A stretch of DNA of 60,932 nucleotides from Fibrobacter sp. UBA1765 (GCA_002314675.1 DCGZ01000139.1:27268-88199), one strand, 5' to 3'; positions 1-8,523 are shown, counted from the stretch's first letter. Notes: generated by a model from the sequence alone, not told the origin. A program made the numbers and translations.

Positions 1-1112
1 TGGGTTTCTTTACAGCCCATGGAGTAAAGCTTTTCTGCCTGCTTACCGAGCTGTGTACCGCGAACTATGGAGTCGTCGCAGAACACGAGGCGGCGGTCCT
101 TGATAAGGCCCGGAATCGGAATGAGCTTCATGGAAGCCACATGTTCACGCTGGCGCTGGTCCTGTGGCATAAAGGAACGTGCCCAGGTCGGTGTGTACTT
201 TACGAACGGGCGGGCGAACTTGATGCCTGCTTCGTGTGCGTAGCCAAGGGCGTGGGAAGTACCGGAGTCCGGGATACCGCAAGCAGCGTCTGCTTCGGTC
301 GGGGTGCGCTTTGCAAGTGCGCTACCGCAACGGTAACGTGTCATTTCTACGTTACGGCCTTCGTAGCTAGATGCCGGGTAGCCGTAGTAAACCCAGAGGA
401 AGGAGCATATAGCCATCTTTTTGCCCGGCTGTACAAGTGTAACGTCGCCATCTGGGGTGAGTTCCACGATTTCGCCTGGGCCGAGGTCGCGGACGTGGTC
501 GTAGCCAAGGTTTGGCAGGGCGCAGCTTTCTTGCAGGGCGATCATGGAACCGTCTTTTTTACCGAGGATAATCGGGGTGCGGCCCCACTTGTCGCGGCTT
601 GCGTAGAACTTGCCGTCGCTGCCGAGAACGAGCACGGAGCAGCTACCCTTGATCTTTTCTTGAACGTACTTGAGACCGTCTACAATGGAATCCTGGGTGG
701 CAACGAGTGCTGAAACAACTTCTGTCGGGCCGACCATTCCGCTAGTGGTGGAATATTGGAGCTGCATGCAGTTGTTCTTGAAAAGTTCGTCCTTGAGTTC
801 TTCGATGTTTGCGATAAGGCCGACTGTGACAAATGCGTATGTGCCGAGCTTGGAGGTCATTACGAGCGGCTGCGGGTCGGTATCAGAAATAACGCCGATG
901 CCTACCTTGCCTGCAAACGATGCAAGGTCATGTTCGAACTTGCTGCGGAACGGGGTATTCTGGATGTTGTGAATGGAACGATGGAAGTTGCCATCGGCCT
1001 TTAGAACAGCCATACCGCCGCGGTGGGTTCCAAGATGAGAATGATAGTCGGTTCCAAAGAAAAGATCGGTTACGCAATCGTTCTTTGAAATAACGCCACA
1101 AAAGCCGCCCAT
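1..1112 (-). CDS. purF: Amidophosphoribosyltransferase (partial, C-terminus off the window)
   Basis: First committed enzyme of cytosolic purine synthesis: glutamine plus PRPP gives phosphoribosylamine. The N-terminal 300 or so residues form the class II glutamine amidotransferase half. The PRPP-binding signature LVFCDDSIVRGTQ lies near the cut end, so roughly the last quarter is missing. The protein begins MGGFCGVISK. The nucleophile in this family is an N-terminal Cys followed by G-[VI], so Cys5 is the likely mature N-terminus after removal of a four-residue MGGF propeptide; that processing is inferred. The start ATG at 1112 is preceded on the minus strand by AAGGAGTC, a good ribosome site. 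About 260 bases separate it from the divergent phosphoesterase gene; I saw no purine riboswitch or PurR-like palindrome there. Confidence 0.93.
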   Translation of the reverse strand, partial: MGGFCGVISKNDCVTDLFFGTDYHSHLGTHRGGMAVLKADGNFHRSIHNIQNTPFRSKFEHDLASFAGKVGIGVISDTDPQPLVMTSKLGTYAFVTVGLIANIEELKDELFKNNCMQLQYSTTSGMVGPTEVVSALVATQDSIVDGLKYVQEKIKGSCSVLVLGSDGKFYASRDKWGRTPIILGKKDGSMIALQESCALPNLGYDHVRDLGPGEIVELTPDGDVTLVQPGKKMAICSFLWVYYGYPASSYEGRNVEMTRYRCGSALAKRTPTEADAACGIPDSGTSHALGYAHEAGIKFARPFVKYTPTWARSFMPQDQRQREHVASMKLIPIPGLIKDRRLVFCDDSIVRGTQLGKQAEKLYSMGCKET

Positions 1113-1372
1113 ATAGACTCCTTAAAAATGGGAATTTTGTACGTCGAAAAGATAGAAAATATTGTAAAGATTTACAGGAAATGTATAGCGAGGGAGGGGG
1201 TGGGAAGTTTGTTTTTTGAGGTTTACTTTTGTATATTTGGGGTAAACGCGATAATCCTCTCGTTAGTGTTGCAAATTAGGCGTAAAAAATCAGATTAGTC
1301 TGTAAATCGGATGGTGCGGAACGGGGGGAGGTGACATTCATTTGACGCGTTAAAAAAGAGGGGGCTTTGCGT

Positions 1373-2215
1373 ATGAAGTGCTATTTTATCAGTGATCTGC
1401 ATGTTGATTTCTACAGCCCCATGACTCGCTCCATGGAGCCGCTGCAGAAAGCCTTTGAGCAGTTCTATGAGCGGAATTTTTTGCCAGCCGACGCCTGCTG
1501 CATTGCGGGGGATATCGCCAACGATTACTTTACATACGTGGAGTTTTTAAAGTTCATCGCCACGAAATATGCCAAGGTGTATTTGTGCCTTGGCAATCAC
1601 GACATCATTACAGAGAAAAAGTCTCACTACGGCAAGGACCGTGATTTTTTGACTTCCGAAGAAAAGATTGAATTCTTCTGTAACGAGGCGGCAAAAATTC
1701 AGAATGTGCATCTGCTTGAAAATCGTGTTGCAGACGGCGTTGCCGGTTGCATGGGCATGTGCGACTTTGAATATAAGCATGTTCCTGGGGCGACTGCGAC
1801 GCAGAATAAAATGCTCTGGAAGTTCTGCTGGTTTGATGGCCGTCACTGGAATTACAAGGGGAACGATCCCGATGCACTTTGGCGACATTACGATCAAGCG
1901 ATGCTGTCCCTGACGCAGAAGCAGCCGAACATCATGATGACGCATTTTCTGCCGCTGGAATTTGGCATGGCAGAACGGTATAAGCATGACGAATGCTCGA
2001 ATTTCTTTTACTTCGCAGGTGCCAAGTATCTGGAAAATATGCCCGACGGCTCCATTTGGCAAGCGGGCCACACCCACACGGCAATCAAGAAGTGGTTTAC
2101 AGATAGCAAAGGCAAAAAACACCTGCTGCTCTGCAATCCTGTCGGCTACCCGAACGAAAATTCCTATCAGGAATATGGACTGAAAAAGGAGGATTTTGTG
2201 GTGGAGGTGGTGTAA
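1373..2215 (+). CDS. Calcineurin-like metallophosphoesterase
   Basis: A 280-aa cytosolic metal-dependent phosphoesterase of unknown substrate. The family blocks are in order: SDLHVD near residue 6, GDIAND around 44, LGNHD around 70, MMTHFLPL around 190 and AGHTHTA around 225. Together they make the two-metal site. I chose ATG 1373 over an in-frame TTG at 1367 because the AGAGGGGG ribosome site at 1357-1364 is correctly spaced only for the ATG. The gene ends 11 bases before an opposing antitoxin remnant. A diverged copy of its last 24 codons recurs at 3862-3936, so this locus was once duplicated together with the neighbouring antitoxin tail. Confidence 0.85.
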   Translation: MKCYFISDLHVDFYSPMTRSMEPLQKAFEQFYERNFLPADACCIAGDIANDYFTYVEFLKFIATKYAKVYLCLGNHDIITEKKSHYGKDRDFLTSEEKIEFFCNEAAKIQNVHLLENRVADGVAGCMGMCDFEYKHVPGATATQNKMLWKFCWFDGRHWNYKGNDPDALWRHYDQAMLSLTQKQPNIMMTHFLPLEFGMAERYKHDECSNFFYFAGAKYLENMPDGSIWQAGHTHTAIKKWFTDSKGKKHLLLCNPVGYPNENSYQEYGLKKEDFVVEVV

Positions 2216-2226
2216 AATCGGGAGTG

Positions 2227-2381
2227 CTACTTTCCGTTCCTTGCGGCGTCGATTTCTGCATTGATTTCATCTAGACTCATGTTTGCAACACCGGCTTCTT
2301 GAGCTTCTGCAGAAAGAGCCTGCATAATTCGAAGCATCTGGCTGGTTGATGCTGCCATTAAGGGGGCCGTTTTGTGAGAAG
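2227..2381 (-). pseudogene. RelB/DinJ-type antitoxin, C-terminal tail only (copy 1)
   Basis: The minus strand encodes a tail running from SHKTAPLM to MSLDEINAEIDAARNGK, nearly the same as the tail of the gene at 4217-4423. The ending LDEINAEIDAAR is typical of RelB/DinJ antitoxin C-termini. The ribbon-helix-helix DNA-binding part is absent: upstream of this point the frame stays open on the minus strand to 2715 but its translation does not look like protein. No RelE/YafQ-like toxin is adjacent. I read it as debris of a lost toxin-antitoxin module. The family assignment is inference from the tail motif. Confidence 0.55.
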
Positions 2382-2817
2382 TCGTGGGCAAGACCATCGG
2401 CGACTTCGAAATTCCCAAGTGCGATGCCGAACGCGCCTGGGAACAGGGCGTGGAGTTGGGAGAGGAAGAGGATGAATGATTTACCTGGAACAGAGCATCG
2501 CTCATGCGATCAAAAGCCCAAAGGAAGAACGGTCTTTGAATATTACTGGGAGGGTGGATTCCCCTGCAGAAAGAGCGGATACGCTCTTTACTTTGACGGG
2601 CGCATCTATACCATATCCGAGGATGTATCTCAAGGTGTTGAGGAACATTACGACCTTGTAGCAAGGTTATATGATAACCAATCAGGGAGTCGGCAAGGAC
2701 GTTCTTGCTTTGCACGATGAAATCAAAACATTATTCCATAAGAATGGCGTCACTCCAGGCCCGAAGAAAAAGAAAAAAAACGTTCAAGTGAGCGGGGTGC
2801 TTTATAAACTTTTATAG
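2378..2817 (+). pseudogene. Decayed small-gene cassette (three broken reading frames)
   Basis: Three short plus-strand frames look like pieces of former genes. 2378-2479 has no start codon and encodes a tail reading KTIGDFEIPKCDAERAWEQG and ending in acidic residues. Its stop overlaps ATG 2476 as ATGA, the arrangement of coupled small genes. The frame from 2476 (MIYLEQSIAHAIKSPKE) stops at 2661, but a different frame holds the protein-like YALYFDGRIYTISEDV at about 2580-2630, suggesting a frameshift. 2671-2817 encodes a 48-aa Lys-rich peptide (MITNQGVGKDVLALHDEIKT...) that overlaps the end of the rpn gene. I do not recognise any of the products. Confidence 0.4.
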
Positions 2818-3702
2818 CAGGCCGTGTTGTCTAAGGATTGCGGCGTATTTGTCGGCACGGGCTTTTTCTGCTTCCAGTTCCTGCTTGCTGGCCGCAAGTT
2901 CCTGTTTATTTGTCGCAAGCTCTTGCCTGTTGGCTTCAATGACCTGCTTATTTGCCGCGATTTGTTCTTCCTGCTGTTTGATCAGCTCTTCGGTGTACTT
3001 GCGGGTAGAAATTGCGTCAAGCCTACGGCGTTCTTCCATTTCCTTGCGGTAGGCTTCGATTTGGTCTGCGCTGAATGCCATAAGGTCCTCGTACACGTCT
3101 TCAAAAGGTTCAACCCGGGTGGGCTCTGCGATAAATTTACACAAATCCAGAAGGTTTTGCAAGTACTTGTTACCGTGTCCCGCATCCTCGCGGATTGCCT
3201 GCTCCAAGTAATTCAGCTGGATAATGCACCAGTGCATGGTGTCGAATTTGAACATGCGATTTTCCTGCGCGGAAATATCCAAATTCAGGAGCCAGGATGT
3301 ATGCGGGAAAATGCAATCCTGCGAAATGATGATCTGATAGCATTTATTTAGTTCCTTATATTTAGCGCCCTTGACCGCCTGGGAGGCATAGAGCTTGGCT
3401 CCATAATACGAAAGCCGCTTGGCGTAATCGTCCTTTTCGGTCCACAGCTGGACTTCTACATCGGCCTCGTCGCCATCGTCCATGACCACGCGAACGTCAA
3501 AGCGTGATGTTTTTTCGGTATTGGGCTGTGTGGATGCAAAAGTTTCTGTAGCCAAAGGTTCCGCTTTTTTCAGCTTCTTGCCAATGAGCGTAGACATCAG
3601 CTGTCGCAAGTTTTCCCGAGATTTGGGATTGTCGCGGGTGTATACGTACTTGAAGGCGCAATCCGCCAATAGCGAGGCAATTTCTGTTTTTTGAGTGGGC
3701 AT
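2812..3702 (-). CDS. Rpn family recombination-promoting nuclease / PD-(D/E)XK transposase-like
   Basis: A 296-aa protein of the Rpn/PDDEXK_2 family, DNA endonucleases tied to RecA-independent recombination and in some strains to phage defence. The nuclease core is residues 1-200. Asp69 in RFDVRV and Glu83/Gln85 in DVEVQLW fit the D...ExQ active site. Residues 225-285 form a charged coiled coil with a degenerate repeat (NKQELA-ASKQELEA). Such short tandem units are prone to length change, and in this family the C-terminal part is variable. The gene sits among antitoxin debris. AGGAG lies just upstream of the start, and a terminator-like hairpin lies in its leader (3715-3745). Confidence 0.82.
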   Translation of the reverse strand: MPTQKTEIASLLADCAFKYVYTRDNPKSRENLRQLMSTLIGKKLKKAEPLATETFASTQPNTEKTSRFDVRVVMDDGDEADVEVQLWTEKDDYAKRLSYYGAKLYASQAVKGAKYKELNKCYQIIISQDCIFPHTSWLLNLDISAQENRMFKFDTMHWCIIQLNYLEQAIREDAGHGNKYLQNLLDLCKFIAEPTRVEPFEDVYEDLMAFSADQIEAYRKEMEERRRLDAISTRKYTEELIKQQEEQIAANKQVIEANRQELATNKQELAASKQELEAEKARADKYAAILRQHGLL

Positions 3703-3714
3703 ATTATCTCCTAT

Positions 3715-3745
3715 AAGAAAAAAACACTTGATTAACTCAAGTGTT
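3715..3745 (-). promoter_or_regulatory. Terminator-like hairpin in the rpn leader
   Basis: On the minus strand a perfect 9-bp stem (AACACTTGA / TCAAGTGTT, loop of 5) is followed directly by a run of T, about a dozen bases before the rpn start codon and just upstream of its AGGAG site. It can end transcripts arriving from the antitoxin remnant at 4217, insulating rpn, or act as a leader attenuator. Confidence 0.6.
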
Positions 3746-3861
3746 CAGGAGACGGTTCGTAACGCTCGGGATGAATATTAGTTTATGTGTGTTTTTTGTA
3801 AAGGTCGGAAATGTAAAAGAACTGTAAATTCAGTTGACAAGGCTATCTTACTGCCCCATGC

Positions 3862-3936
3862 CTCGGCAACCCGAACGAAAATCCCTACCAGGAAAATGGT
3901 TTGAAAAAGGAGGATTTCTTGGTGGAGGTGGAATAG
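3862..3936 (+). pseudogene. 3' remnant of a metallophosphoesterase paralogue
   Basis: The frame reads LGNPNENPYQENGLKKED, then FLVEVE and stop. This matches the last 24 codons of the gene at 1373-2215 with about six substitutions. Nothing upstream continues the similarity. It is the tail of a duplicated copy, and like the intact gene it is followed by an opposing RelB-type tail. Confidence 0.7.
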
Positions 3937-3983
3937 GGGAGGAGGATTTACTTATATTTCTTTCGTAAGTCGAATAGAATAGT

Positions 3984-4204
3984 ATGAAAGAAAAGCCGTC
4001 AAACATTTCTTACTTTATTTCGTTTTGCATTGAGCAATATAAGAATGCGAAGCAAATTTCTGGAGCCGAAGCTATGCAGCATTTAGACAAGCTCTCAAAA
4101 AACTCTATCTTTCAAAAACCTACAGCGAGCTAGAACAGGAAAACACCAAGATGTGGCACCTCGGCCCGGTGGCACTCTACCAGGAATATATTGAGAATCA
4201 ATAA
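3984..4204 (+). pseudogene. DUF3791-like remnant joined to a second broken frame
   Basis: ATG 3984 opens MKEKPSNISYFISFCIEQYK followed by NAKQISGAEAM, which resembles the start of small DUF3791 proteins, partners of DUF3990 in toxin-antitoxin-like loci. The frame ends at about 4130. Another frame then carries ALKKLYLSKTYSELEQENTK and MWHLGPVALYQEYIENQ before a stop at 4204, like the tail of a second small protein of the same kind of locus. A deletion with a frameshift has fused the two. Family names are from memory of the motifs. Confidence 0.5.
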
Positions 4205-4216
4205 ATCCAGGGAAAT

Positions 4217-4423
4217 TTACGTTCCCTTTCTTGCGGCATCGATTTCGGCGTTGATTTCATCTAGACTCATGTCGGCGACGCCCGCTTCTTGAGCTTCTGC
4301 AGATAGAGTCTGCATAATTCGAAGCATCTGGCTGGCGGATGAAACCATTAACGGAGCCGTTTTGTGAGATGAAACCTCAAAGGGAATGTGCCCTTCGCGA
4401 ACCACTTGTGGCATTATAAGCAC
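4217..4423 (-). pseudogene. RelB/DinJ-type antitoxin lacking its DNA-binding half (copy 2)
   Basis: The 68-aa frame contains VVREGHIPFEV, the segment that follows the ribbon-helix-helix domain in RelB/DinJ antitoxins, and ends MSLDEINAEIDAARKG. The N-terminal 45 or so residues are gone. The last 50 codons are nearly identical to 2227-2381. It could still be expressed from an alternative start, but no toxin gene is beside it. Tails of this kind normally wrap a RelE-like toxin; that is family knowledge. Confidence 0.55.
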
Positions 4424-4515
4424 CTGTTTGGGGTTAAATATACTGAAATGATATCATATTGAAAGCATTTTGGCTAAAAAGACGGAAAATAATGCCTAAT
4501 AAATACCCTAATAGG

Positions 4516-4542
4516 AAGTCGTCACTTTGTTGGCGACTTTTT
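4516..4542 (+). terminator. Intrinsic terminator upstream of the methyltransferase
   Basis: A 9-bp stem AAGTCGTCA / TGGCGACTT (one G-T pair, loop of 6) followed by T's. No intact plus-strand gene now ends before it, so it is probably left from a lost gene and isolates the methyltransferase from upstream transcription. Confidence 0.55.
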
Positions 4543-4594
4543 ATGTTATTTTTCAATAGATTTTATAAGGTAAACCTTCAATAAGAGTTTCTAT

Positions 4595-7500
4595 ATGCCA
4601 AACACCCCAGAATTTGAAGCTATCATCAAAAATTGTGCAAAATTACAGATTGTCGCTTTTTTAAAGACTATTTTCCCTGGCTCCGTTAAGGCAGGAAAGA
4701 CATTTGCCAAGTTTGGCGGCTCCGAACAAAAAACTTGTGTTGATGGTCTGAATATTTTGGGTGCTGTTCAGCTATTTACTGCAGACGACCGCCTGATGCC
4801 GATTCTTTGCTGCGCTAAGCAGATGGACGGAACTCTTACGGAACGTAGTTCTCGCCGTAAACAGTTTGATGAATCTGTGAAAGTTCTCAAAGAGGTCTTT
4901 GCTCATCCCTATGCAGGCAATGGAGCCATGCAGGGAGCATTTACACAAGGCTTGTTCTTTTTCTTTGACATGGATGGAAATTTCCGATTATCCTTGGTGA
5001 CAAGCGAAATTGTGAACGGCAAACAGGAACTGAATAACTATCGTCGTCAGAGTTTCTTTGTTTCTGCTGGGGCTCGCAATAATACTTTCCGTACCCGAAT
5101 TTGCAAGAAGATTGGATCCTACGAAGACCTTAAGAATGCCTTTGACGTAGAAAAACTAAGTGATGAATTTTTCCATGAATACAAGGTCTTCTATGAAGAC
5201 ATTGTGCAGTATGTAACTGGCGCTCGTTATATTGAAGTCAAGAAGAACAAGTACGAACGTGCAGAGATGAGTGTCCCGAATCACGATATTTTTGATCAGT
5301 TCGTGAATGCATACGGCAATGATGCAGAAAAGGCCGTGCGCAACTATGTGAAAAAGTTGATGGGTCGTCTGGTATTTATTCAGTTCCTCCAGAAAAAGGG
5401 GTGGCTCGGCATTCCTATGGGAACTGATGGATGGACCGGTGGTGATAAGGATTTCTTGCAGCACTTATTTGACAATGTTTCTCCGGAAGAACAGAATAGT
5501 TTTGTAGATAAGGTCCTGGAGGAAGTTCTTTTCTACTCATTCAACCGTAAGGAAAGCGAACGTAAGTTAAAAAATTCGACACTTAAAAAATTCAAATTCC
5601 CGTTCTTGAATTGTGGCCTGTTTGATAAGGACCGTGACGATGAATTTGATTTTGCCTTGCCTGGTGAAGTTTTCCACAATAAAACGTTTCATGAAACGGA
5701 ACGCAAGGCTCCCGACATAAAGAACTGGACTAAGAAGCTCAAACCTTATTTCAATGATGAAATGTGCGGTCTTTTTGATTTCTTTGATCGTTTCAACTTT
5801 ACCATTGATGAAAATGATCCCACCGATGCCGATGTCAGCGTCGATCCAGAAATGCTGGGCAAGATTTTCGAAAACCTGCTTGAAGATAACAAGGACAAGG
5901 GTGCGTTCTATACTCCCAAGGAGATTGTGGGGTATATGTGCAACGAATCCTTGATTGCATATTTACAAAGCGAAACCAAGTTTACTGAAGAAAAACTTAG
6001 AAACCTTGTCGTTGATTTGAATGCGGATGCATTTGATGATAGCGAAAAGAATTCTTTGGACGAAAAACTCTCTGAAGTGAAAATTTGCGACCCCGCCATC
6101 GGTAGTGGTGCGTTCCCTATGGGCCTTCTGAACTTGCTTTATAAGACTCGTTTAAAACTTGGCGTGGTACAGAAAAAGAGCAAGAATCCCGAAGCTACAC
6201 TTAAGCGGGAAATCATCCAGCAGAACATTTACGGTGTTGATATTGAAAAGGGTGCTGTGGACATTGCCCAGCTCCGTTTCTGGCTTTCGTTAGTTGTGGA
6301 TGAAGTGGAACCCGATGCCTTGCCGAACTTGGAATACAAGATTATGCAGGGTAACAGCCTTCTGGAAAGTTATGATGGAATTGACCTGAGTACTTTGGCT
6401 GGCGAAGGGAAGAATCGTAGCCGTGGTAAGGCCAGCGATCAAATGTCCTTGGTTTTTGACGAAAAGCAGGCCATGGAACAGATCCAGAAGGATTTGAATA
6501 GTTTCTACAAGACCGATGACTACAATGTCAAGGAGCATTTAAAGAAGGACATTAATCTCAATGTAAAGAACTACATCAAGCATATTGCTCCGGAAAAGAG
6601 CAAGGCTATTGATGAATTGCCTCTGCCTAATGATAAGTTCTTCTTGTGGCATACCTACTTTAGGGATGTCTTTGATCGTAAGGGCAAGAGTGGATTTGAC
6701 ATTGTGATTGGAAATCCGCCGTATATCAATGCAAATGAATTAAAAAAACAAATGGGTGCCGATAAATATAATTTCTTAAAATCATTGTTTGAAACATCAA
6801 AAGGTGCCGTTGATTTTTATGTTTATTTCTTTGAAAAAGGTTTGACTTTACTAAAGGATGATGGGGTTTTATCTTTTATAACTCCTAACAAGTTTTTATG
6901 TGCTAATTATGGGGTTAGGTTAAGGCAATATTTTTTGGAAAATGTTCAAATAGTGTCTTTGTGGGATGTTTCCAAAACACAATGCTTTGATGCTTCGGTT
7001 TATCCTATTGTAACTACTTTGCGAAAAGTAAAGACCTCAAAAAAATATTCATTCAATGTTTTAAATGAAAGTGGAGAAATTTCTCAATTTTCTTCTGATA
7101 CGCTAACCTCGCTTCCTGAAAATATTTGGGGCTTTTTATTGTCCAACAAATATGGTTTAGTAAAAAAGATAGTTGATTCAAGTATTCCATTGACGAGTAT
7201 CTGCAAGATAAATGCAACATCGACAGCTGGTGAAGCTGATTATTTTCATGATTATATATCGGAATATAGGACTACCTTGAAATTGGTTAATACGGGGACG
7301 ATAGATCCATATGTATCTCTGTGGGGAATTCGTCAACTAGTTGACAAAGGAAAAAAATATTTAACCCCTTATTTGACAGATGACAAAAAAGTTCTTCAAA
7401 ATCGTCTTGGTTTGTATAAGTCATCAAAGATTATTATAGCAAAAATGGCGTTGCATCTTGAAGGATTTTATGATGAAACTGGAGAATATGCTTCCGTGAA

Positions 7501-7720
7501 TACGAATTGTTTGCATTCAATCAAGAAGTCTCCAATGTTTATCTTGGCTTGGATCCATTCAAAAATTTTTGATATGGTGTATAATTGTTTTTTTGAAGGA
7601 CTTAAAATGTCTGGCGGTTACCTCATAATCCACTTGCGAAGAATCCTATTTCTACGGGATTATTTAATTGCTCTCAAGAATACATCTGTGAATATGAAAA
7701 AGATATTTGCTTTACATTGA
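4595..7720 (+). CDS. Eco57I-like / type IIG-type adenine DNA methyltransferase, probably frameshifted at its 3' end
   Basis: A 1041-aa class I SAM-dependent DNA methyltransferase with the layout of Eco57I-type restriction-modification enzymes. SAM motif I is CDPAIGSGAF at residues 497-506 and the catalytic motif IV is GNPPY at 706-710. The segment GAFYTPKEIVGYM near 435 is the usual helix before the fold. The first 400 residues could hold a nuclease or partner domain; I see no clear active site. Residues after 710 would be target recognition. Base use changes abruptly to AT-rich right after NPPY. Near 7618 the typical SGGYLP block breaks: the frame continues IIHLRRIL, while the -1 frame reads LPHNPLAKNPIS and runs to a stop at 7737. 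No separate restriction or specificity gene is adjacent. Confidence 0.8.
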   Translation: MPNTPEFEAIIKNCAKLQIVAFLKTIFPGSVKAGKTFAKFGGSEQKTCVDGLNILGAVQLFTADDRLMPILCCAKQMDGTLTERSSRRKQFDESVKVLKEVFAHPYAGNGAMQGAFTQGLFFFFDMDGNFRLSLVTSEIVNGKQELNNYRRQSFFVSAGARNNTFRTRICKKIGSYEDLKNAFDVEKLSDEFFHEYKVFYEDIVQYVTGARYIEVKKNKYERAEMSVPNHDIFDQFVNAYGNDAEKAVRNYVKKLMGRLVFIQFLQKKGWLGIPMGTDGWTGGDKDFLQHLFDNVSPEEQNSFVDKVLEEVLFYSFNRKESERKLKNSTLKKFKFPFLNCGLFDKDRDDEFDFALPGEVFHNKTFHETERKAPDIKNWTKKLKPYFNDEMCGLFDFFDRFNFTIDENDPTDADVSVDPEMLGKIFENLLEDNKDKGAFYTPKEIVGYMCNESLIAYLQSETKFTEEKLRNLVVDLNADAFDDSEKNSLDEKLSEVKICDPAIGSGAFPMGLLNLLYKTRLKLGVVQKKSKNPEATLKREIIQQNIYGVDIEKGAVDIAQLRFWLSLVVDEVEPDALPNLEYKIMQGNSLLESYDGIDLSTLAGEGKNRSRGKASDQMSLVFDEKQAMEQIQKDLNSFYKTDDYNVKEHLKKDINLNVKNYIKHIAPEKSKAIDELPLPNDKFFLWHTYFRDVFDRKGKSGFDIVIGNPPYINANELKKQMGADKYNFLKSLFETSKGAVDFYVYFFEKGLTLLKDDGVLSFITPNKFLCANYGVRLRQYFLENVQIVSLWDVSKTQCFDASVYPIVTTLRKVKTSKKYSFNVLNESGEISQFSSDTLTSLPENIWGFLLSNKYGLVKKIVDSSIPLTSICKINATSTAGEADYFHDYISEYRTTLKLVNTGTIDPYVSLWGIRQLVDKGKKYLTPYLTDDKKVLQNRLGLYKSSKIIIAKMALHLEGFYDETGEYASVNTNCLHSIKKSPMFILAWIHSKIFDMVYNCFFEGLKMSGGYLIIHLRRILFLRDYLIALKNTSVNMKKIFALH

Positions 7721-7785
7721 ATAATATTGTTGAATAATTAGTAAACCAAAAAATTTAAGTTTACTGAAGAAAACTATGAAGATTT

Positions 7786-8523
7786 TTGGCTGAGAAAAAT
7801 CGTTTAGCTCTTTACAAGATGGTCACTATCGGCGAACAAACCTGGATGGCACAAAACTTGAATTTCAAAGTAGACTCTAGCTGGTGCGGCGGCGGAAAAC
7901 ACTGGACTACAGAAGAAGGCGACTGTAACGTCTACGGCAGACTTTACAGTTGGTCCACAGCATTGAATATCAGCGACGAGTACGACACCACCCAAATTCT
8001 TGACCATCGTTACGGAGTGAACGGAAAGTATTACACAGCTATACTCGTTCCAGATGTTATCCAAAAGCCACATCGCGGTTTGTGTCCCGTAGGCTGGCAC
8101 CTCCCCGATATTGACGAATGGCAGGCTTTGTACAACTACGTTATGGAGCAGAATCCGGACGTTCCCTACGACGTACAGATGAAATCCGACAGCCTTTGGG
8201 TAAACGAAGACAACCCGAATATCAAGACAGGTGCAGCACAGCCTGGTATGAACCTAACCGGATTCAACGCCCTTCCCGCAGGATCCCGTATCAAGACGAA
8301 ATTGAGTTACGCCTCTTCCGAACGAAACGGCCAGTTCAGCAATGAACATAACATAACCTACTTTATCACCACAACTGATTACGGCGATGAGCATTACCGC
8401 TACCAGGCGTTCTACGGCTACAATATGAATGGCGGAGCATTTGTTGTCGCTGGCCCCGGAAACGGCTACACCAAATCAATTGCGTCATCCGTCCGCTGCC
8501 TAAAAGACGTTGAATCCGACTAG
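7786..8523 (+). pseudogene. FISUMP-domain protein, 5'-truncated
   Basis: Encodes a nearly complete FISUMP (Fibrobacter major paralogous) domain: YKMVTIGEQTWMAQNLNF at the start, NVYGRLYSWSTA, GLCPVGWHLPDIDEWQALYN, GFNALPAGSR and SVRCLK at the end. Intact members begin with a lipoprotein signal peptide, as does the copy at 37201. Here that is absent and the domain begins almost at the first codon (TTG 7786; next ATG 7819) with no ribosome site. The junction lies directly after the methyltransferase, so its arrival or a deletion probably removed the 5' end. A short open frame at 7751-7807 (FTEENYEDFWLRKIV) before it may be a scrap of another gene. Confidence 0.7.

Noticed and set aside
1113..1366. 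Purine riboswitch before purF
   Set aside because: I found no three-way-junction pattern or conserved purine-aptamer loops; only a small TGTAAA / TTTACA inverted repeat.
2227..2715. 162-codon minus-strand frame as one intact protein
   Set aside because: Only its last 50 codons match the antitoxin tail; the rest lies antisense to broken plus-strand frames and does not look like protein.
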